35,334 nt of DNA from Ketobacter sp. (GTDB lineage Bacteria; Pseudomonadota; Gammaproteobacteria; Pseudomonadales; Ketobacteraceae): the NCBI RefSeq assembly GCF_003671495.1, contig NZ_RCHN01000017.1, forward strand, positions 1 through 35,334. The letters run 5' to 3'. How positions within the stretch are numbered: position 1 is the first letter of the stretch; the number at the start of each line of letters is the position of its first letter. The position numbers were made by a program, and so were the translations under genes. The notes beneath the pieces are model-generated. The model was not told the origin of the DNA. It did not search any database and saw only the letters and a list, made by a program, of their open reading frames with translations. This document shows, one piece after another, positions 32,043 through 35,334 of the stretch.

Positions 32043-32687
32043 GTGATCGCTGTATTGAACAAACTGCATAACCTGCTGGATGCCGGCCGCAAGTTGGATT
32101 TTCTTGCTCCTTTGGCGCTGCGCTTGTATCTGGCGCCGATTTTTATCGCCGTGGGCCTGCACAAGATGAACCACTTTGGCGATATCGTCGCCTGGTTCGA
32201 ACATTCCCTTGGCTTGCCGTTTCCCCAGGCCATGGCTTTTCTGGCCACAGCAGCTGAGTTGCTTGGCGGTGTTGCCTTGTTGCTCGGTATCGCCGTGCGC
32301 TGGGCTTCTATTCCGCTCTTGGTCACCATGCTGGTAGCGATGTTCACGGCCCATTGGCAGAATGGCTGGTTTGCAGTTGCCCCTTCGGATCCGGCAACCA
32401 GTGTCGCCAGTGTGTTGGCGCCGGTGGGTTTTCCCGGTGCTGCGGAAAGCCTTCAGAACAGCGTTGAAGTGGGTAAGCGCCTGGACCGGGCCCGCGACAT
32501 CCTCCGTGAGAACGGTAACTACGCCTGGCTGACAGAAAAGGGCAGCTTCGTGATTCTGAACAATGGCATCGAGTTTGCTGCCACCTATTTTGTCATGCTG
32601 CTGACCCTGTTGTTCATAGGGGGTGGTTCGTACCTCAGTGTCGATTACTGGATTGCCAGAAAATTCAGGGAGCCGGACTCCCGCTGA
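32043..32687 (+). CDS. hvfD: DoxX-family membrane protein (HvfD type)
   Basis: Inner-membrane protein of 214 residues with four hydrophobic segments: LRLYLAPIFIAVGLH, FLATAAELLGGVALLLGI, SIPLLVTMLVAMFTAHW and AATYFVMLLTLLFIGGG. A soluble insertion (about 115-175, with NSVEVGKRLDRARDILRENGNYAWLTEKG) sits before the last helix, as in DoxX proteins of hvf/bufferin operons. It starts at GTG 32043 after AAAAGGAT, 4 bases after hvfC. Its role in these operons is not established; quinone-linked redox supply or metal handling for the exported peptide is a guess. No terminator is obvious after it. Confidence 0.9.
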   Translation: MIAVLNKLHNLLDAGRKLDFLAPLALRLYLAPIFIAVGLHKMNHFGDIVAWFEHSLGLPFPQAMAFLATAAELLGGVALLLGIAVRWASIPLLVTMLVAMFTAHWQNGWFAVAPSDPATSVASVLAPVGFPGAAESLQNSVEVGKRLDRARDILRENGNYAWLTEKGSFVILNNGIEFAATYFVMLLTLLFIGGGSYLSVDYWIARKFREPDSR

Positions 32688-32782
32688 TAACCCCTGGGCT
32701 CTTCTCGGGTGGGGAGTTGGGCCGCTTTGTCATGGGCGGCCGCACAGGGTAGAATCGTGCGCTTGCTTTTCGACTTTGGCTT

Positions 32783-32788
32783 TATAAT
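32783..32788 (+). promoter_or_regulatory. Putative -10 element upstream of mlaA
   Basis: A perfect TATAAT at 32783-32788 lies 32 bases before the mlaA start. TTGCTT at 32763-32768 is only 14 bases away, too close for a normal -35, so the upstream box is uncertain. Confidence 0.5.
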
Positions 32789-32820
32789 CCCAATACCCCG
32801 AAACAATAGGAACCCCCAAC

Positions 32821-33606
32821 ATGATGACGAGGACAAGCCCGGTTCAGGTGCGCGCATGGCTGTTGGCCATTGTCATGACGACCATAGGATTGGCCGGGCC
32901 CGTTGTAGCCGAGGAGGATGAAGCCCACCCCAGAGACCCCTGGGAAGGCTTTAACCGGGCTGTGTTCAGCTTCAACGACACGCTGGATTTTTATCTACTG
33001 AAACCGGTGGCAAAGGGCTACGACAAAGCCATGCCGGACCCACTGCAGGATGGGGTCAGCAACTTCTTCAACAACATCGGTGAGATCAAAACCATTTTCA
33101 ATGACCTGCTGCAACTCAAGTTCAAGCAGGCGGGGCTGGACAGCACCCGTTTTCTGGTGAATTCCACGGTGGGAATCTTCGGTTTCATCGACATCGGATC
33201 CCGTATCGGGCTGGAGCAGCACGATGAGGATTTCGGTCAGACCCTGGGTTATTGGGGAGTCAGTTCCGGCCCCTATCTGGTGCTGCCTTTTCTGGGTCCC
33301 AACACCCTGCGCGACAGCACCGGTTTGATTCCGGACTATTATATTTCCCCCTACAACGACATTGATCATGACCTGACCCGCTACAGCATCCGCGCTATGG
33401 AGATCATTGATCTGCGGGCAGGACTGCTGGAGGCGGAAAGCCTGGTGGCCGGTGATCGCTACAGCTTCTTCCGAAATGCCTATCTGCAACGTCGGGATTT
33501 TCTGGTCAACGACGGTCAGATGGCCGATGACTTTCTGGAAGATGATGATTTGTTTGAAGATTTTGATGACGAAGCGGATTTTGAAGAGGATGGGGACGCA
33601 CTCTGA
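32821..33606 (+). CDS. mlaA: MlaA/VacJ family outer-membrane phospholipid transport protein
   Basis: Component of the Mla system that moves phospholipids from the outer leaflet of the outer membrane back to the inner membrane. The 261-residue protein has the family core: DPWEGFNRAVFSFNDTLD (about 39-56), LKPVAKGYDKAMPD, VSNFFNNIGE, NSTVGIFGFIDI and GPYLVLPFLGPNTLRDS. A signal peptide (about 1-30, ending GPVVA) is present, but no cysteine, so it lacks the lipobox of E. coli MlaA and should be cleaved by signal peptidase I. The C-terminal tail is very acidic. A tandem ATG begins the gene after AGGAACCCCC. mlaFEDCB are not in the window. Confidence 0.94.
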   Translation: MMTRTSPVQVRAWLLAIVMTTIGLAGPVVAEEDEAHPRDPWEGFNRAVFSFNDTLDFYLLKPVAKGYDKAMPDPLQDGVSNFFNNIGEIKTIFNDLLQLKFKQAGLDSTRFLVNSTVGIFGFIDIGSRIGLEQHDEDFGQTLGYWGVSSGPYLVLPFLGPNTLRDSTGLIPDYYISPYNDIDHDLTRYSIRAMEIIDLRAGLLEAESLVAGDRYSFFRNAYLQRRDFLVNDGQMADDFLEDDDLFEDFDDEADFEEDGDAL

Positions 33607-33733
33607 CGCCCGGGCGATGGCCTGAAGCATCAGCCCGGATGGGCGTTCAGCGCCTGGACTTGTCCGGTCTGATATTGGATTATGGTGGTCTTTCCCTCGG
33701 GACATAACAAAAATGATTAAGGGAATCGACACC

Positions 33734-35284
33734 ATGAAAATGACGTTCATTTCGGGCTTGTTGCCCTCTTTGCTTTTGACCACGGCAGCGTGGGCCGTAC
33801 CGCCTGAAGTGGTGGATCGCGGCTGGGCCGCCTCGGTGGAACTGACCGGGGAAGGTGATCCGGATCTTGCCATTGCCCGCATGCACGAAATGGCCGACCT
33901 CAACCGCGCCGTATTCGGTTCCATGGCGTTTCATCAGCAAACCCAGAGTTTCGTTGATGAAATGTGGGATAACCTGGAATCCTTCAATCTCAGTCACTTC
34001 TACGCCATGTTGCCGGAGCAAAGCGGAGACTGGCGACAGCTGCGGGTTTATGGTGCCCGTGCCGGTAACCAGTATGTGGTTGGCCCTGACCCGAAAACCA
34101 TCGGCCCTGAAGGCGTTCCCGATTCACTGGGGGATGTTTCGGTGTTGGTGCAGGCGAAGAAGATCGATGGCAAGCTGGGGGATCATTACCTGATGCGCGG
34201 TTCCATGGAAATGGGGGTGGGGGACATGCGCTGGCCCTCGGTACAGGGCGCGGCCATCGAAACCTTTCGGGTGGTGGTGGATGGTGCGCCTTCGTTCAAA
34301 GCCCAGGACAATCAATCCGTGGCTCAGCAATACCGGGATCAGGTGATCCGCATGAGTCCCAAGCTGGGCTCGGAGGATGTCGATATCATTGCACCTTTGT
34401 GGGCGTCGTTTCCTGCCATGTGGACCTTGCTTTCGCGGCTTGGTTCTATCGAGGATGTGGTCTACCACGACCTCAACAAGCCTTACCGACAACTCAATAT
34501 TGCCTTCGTCATTGAACCCGAGCGCATGAAGGCATTCTATCCGAACATTGTCGGGCACCTGCAAAATATGAATCGGCTGTTTCGCGGTTCCTTCCGACTC
34601 GAAGACGAGCGGGGTGAATTGTTCACTGCTGAGTTGGACAGCCGCACGCTGCGCGGCAGCTTTCAGGCTTTCATCGCAGATGGTCGAATTCTGCCGATCA
34701 AAGGCAATCAGGTTGTTTTGGATGCAGAACCTATTGATGACAACAAGCCCTGGAATTTCACGGCGCACATGAGCAGCACCATGACCATACTGGGAGTGGT
34801 GACCCACCTGGATAATGCCAAGGCCCGGGTGCAGTTTATGTCGACGGAGGAGGGCGCCAAGCTGGTGGGGCAGTTGTCCGATGTGCCGGATGTGCGGGTT
34901 CAGGGTAACGCGTTGGGCTTTATGCCTACATCCATGATTGATGTGGTGTTGCCAAAAGACATTGATGAGATTATTGAAGAGTTCCTGGCCGTGGCCTGTA
35001 AGGGGAATGAAGGCAAAGGTATTTTGCTGGGGGCGCAATTCGAACAGTCCAAAACCGGTGCCGGGTCGAAACTGACCTTCAAAACCGCTTTCGAGGGGCT
35101 GGATAATTTCTTTGTTCGAATCGGCATGGGTATTGTCAACGACCGGGTGTTGCCGGACAAATCTGCATCCGACGAAATCAATCGGTTGATCTTTGAGACT
35201 CAGGAAGCCTTCGCCGCTGATTTGAAGGAGTTCGAAACCATTACCAGCAGTCGTAAGTTGGCCGCCAACTCAATCAAGCCGTGA
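33734..35284 (+). CDS. Exported protein of unknown function
   Basis: Not recognised. The 516-residue protein has a signal peptide (MKMTFISGLLPSLLLTTAAWA, cleavage near AVPPE) and then a mixed alpha/beta sequence with no transmembrane helix, one cysteine and no repeat that could be seen. The ATG at 33734 has an AAGGGA ribosome site; the ATG at 33713 is in frame but lacks one. It lies 127 bases after mlaA on the same strand, with no convincing terminator between them, so co-transcription is possible. A role in the cell envelope is an inference from location and export. A terminator follows its stop at the end of the window. Confidence 0.8.
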   Translation: MKMTFISGLLPSLLLTTAAWAVPPEVVDRGWAASVELTGEGDPDLAIARMHEMADLNRAVFGSMAFHQQTQSFVDEMWDNLESFNLSHFYAMLPEQSGDWRQLRVYGARAGNQYVVGPDPKTIGPEGVPDSLGDVSVLVQAKKIDGKLGDHYLMRGSMEMGVGDMRWPSVQGAAIETFRVVVDGAPSFKAQDNQSVAQQYRDQVIRMSPKLGSEDVDIIAPLWASFPAMWTLLSRLGSIEDVVYHDLNKPYRQLNIAFVIEPERMKAFYPNIVGHLQNMNRLFRGSFRLEDERGELFTAELDSRTLRGSFQAFIADGRILPIKGNQVVLDAEPIDDNKPWNFTAHMSSTMTILGVVTHLDNAKARVQFMSTEEGAKLVGQLSDVPDVRVQGNALGFMPTSMIDVVLPKDIDEIIEEFLAVACKGNEGKGILLGAQFEQSKTGAGSKLTFKTAFEGLDNFFVRIGMGIVNDRVLPDKSASDEINRLIFETQEAFAADLKEFETITSSRKLAANSIKP

Positions 35285-35306
35285 GCACGATAGGCAGACA
35301 CAAAAA

Positions 35307-35334
35307 AGAAAGGCCCAGTTAACTGGGCCTTTCT
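35307..35334 (+). terminator. Intrinsic terminator at the window end
   Basis: A perfect 28-base palindrome (35307-35334) with core GGCCCAGTTAACTGGGCC, preceded by AAAAAA and ending in TTTCT. It begins 22 bases after the last stop codon; any longer U-run is cut off by the window edge. A bidirectional role is possible. Confidence 0.88.

Noticed and set aside
32718..32746. Hairpin GGCCGC/GCGGCC after the DoxX gene as a terminator
   Set aside because: The stem is only 6 bases with a 10-base loop and no T-run follows.

Overview
This window reads as ordinary chromosome of a moderately GC-rich gammaproteobacterium of the Pseudomonadales/Oceanospirillales type. The order ffs, dnaX, ybaB, recR, acyl-CoA dehydrogenase, the rnd-ycgL-ycgN block and the maoC/hydrolase/fadD/hrpA/KAS III neighbourhood all recall Pseudomonas aeruginosa and marine lipid or hydrocarbon users such as Alcanivorax and Ketobacter. 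That placement is inferred from synteny recalled from memory; no marker gene was compared by alignment. There is no transposase, integrase, tRNA, CRISPR array or plasmid function. Coding density is high, and no gene-free stretch exceeds about 260 bases.

Layout. 1-3200: SRP RNA and the replication/repair operon dnaX-ybaB-recR. 3200-5310: a minus-strand membrane protein diverging from an acyl-CoA dehydrogenase whose sigma70 promoter carries a palindromic operator in its spacer. 5330-7640: rnd-ycgL-ycgN plus a small membrane protein. 7740-13050: a large membrane-anchored vWA protein, a HIT protein, a DUF1631-like protein and a PilZ protein, closed by a strong terminator. 13120-15200: cysK diverging from an unknown exported protein. 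15320-17380: a MoxR ATPase/vWA pair. 17440-20690 (minus): MaoC hydratase, monoacylglycerol-lipase-like hydrolase and a GlpD-like flavoprotein. 20750-29740 (plus): DUF547 protein, FadD, HrpA, a degenerate alpha/beta hydrolase and a KAS III-like ketosynthase. 29990-32690: a four-gene RiPP operon. 32820-35334: MlaA and an unknown exported protein.

The most notable system is the operon at 29993-32687. A signal-peptide-bearing precursor carries ten EGKCG motifs (HvfA/bufferin type). It is followed at once by a DUF692 multinuclear non-heme iron oxygenase (HvfB), its DUF2063 partner (HvfC) and a DoxX-family membrane protein (HvfD). By analogy with characterised bufferins and Haemophilus HvfA, the cysteines are probably oxidised to metal-binding heterocycles that help the cell cope with copper. 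The family is known; this repeat-rich precursor looks actively expanding.

A second theme is lipid metabolism: acyl-CoA dehydrogenase, MaoC hydratase, lipase-like hydrolase, acyl-CoA ligase, KAS III and MlaA. Within it sit two proteins with enzyme folds whose expected catalytic residues are gone: the GlpD-like protein (19130-20689) and the alpha/beta hydrolase (27540-28523). A third point of interest is a candidate -1 frameshift site in dnaX, at almost the same codon where E. coli makes its gamma subunit.
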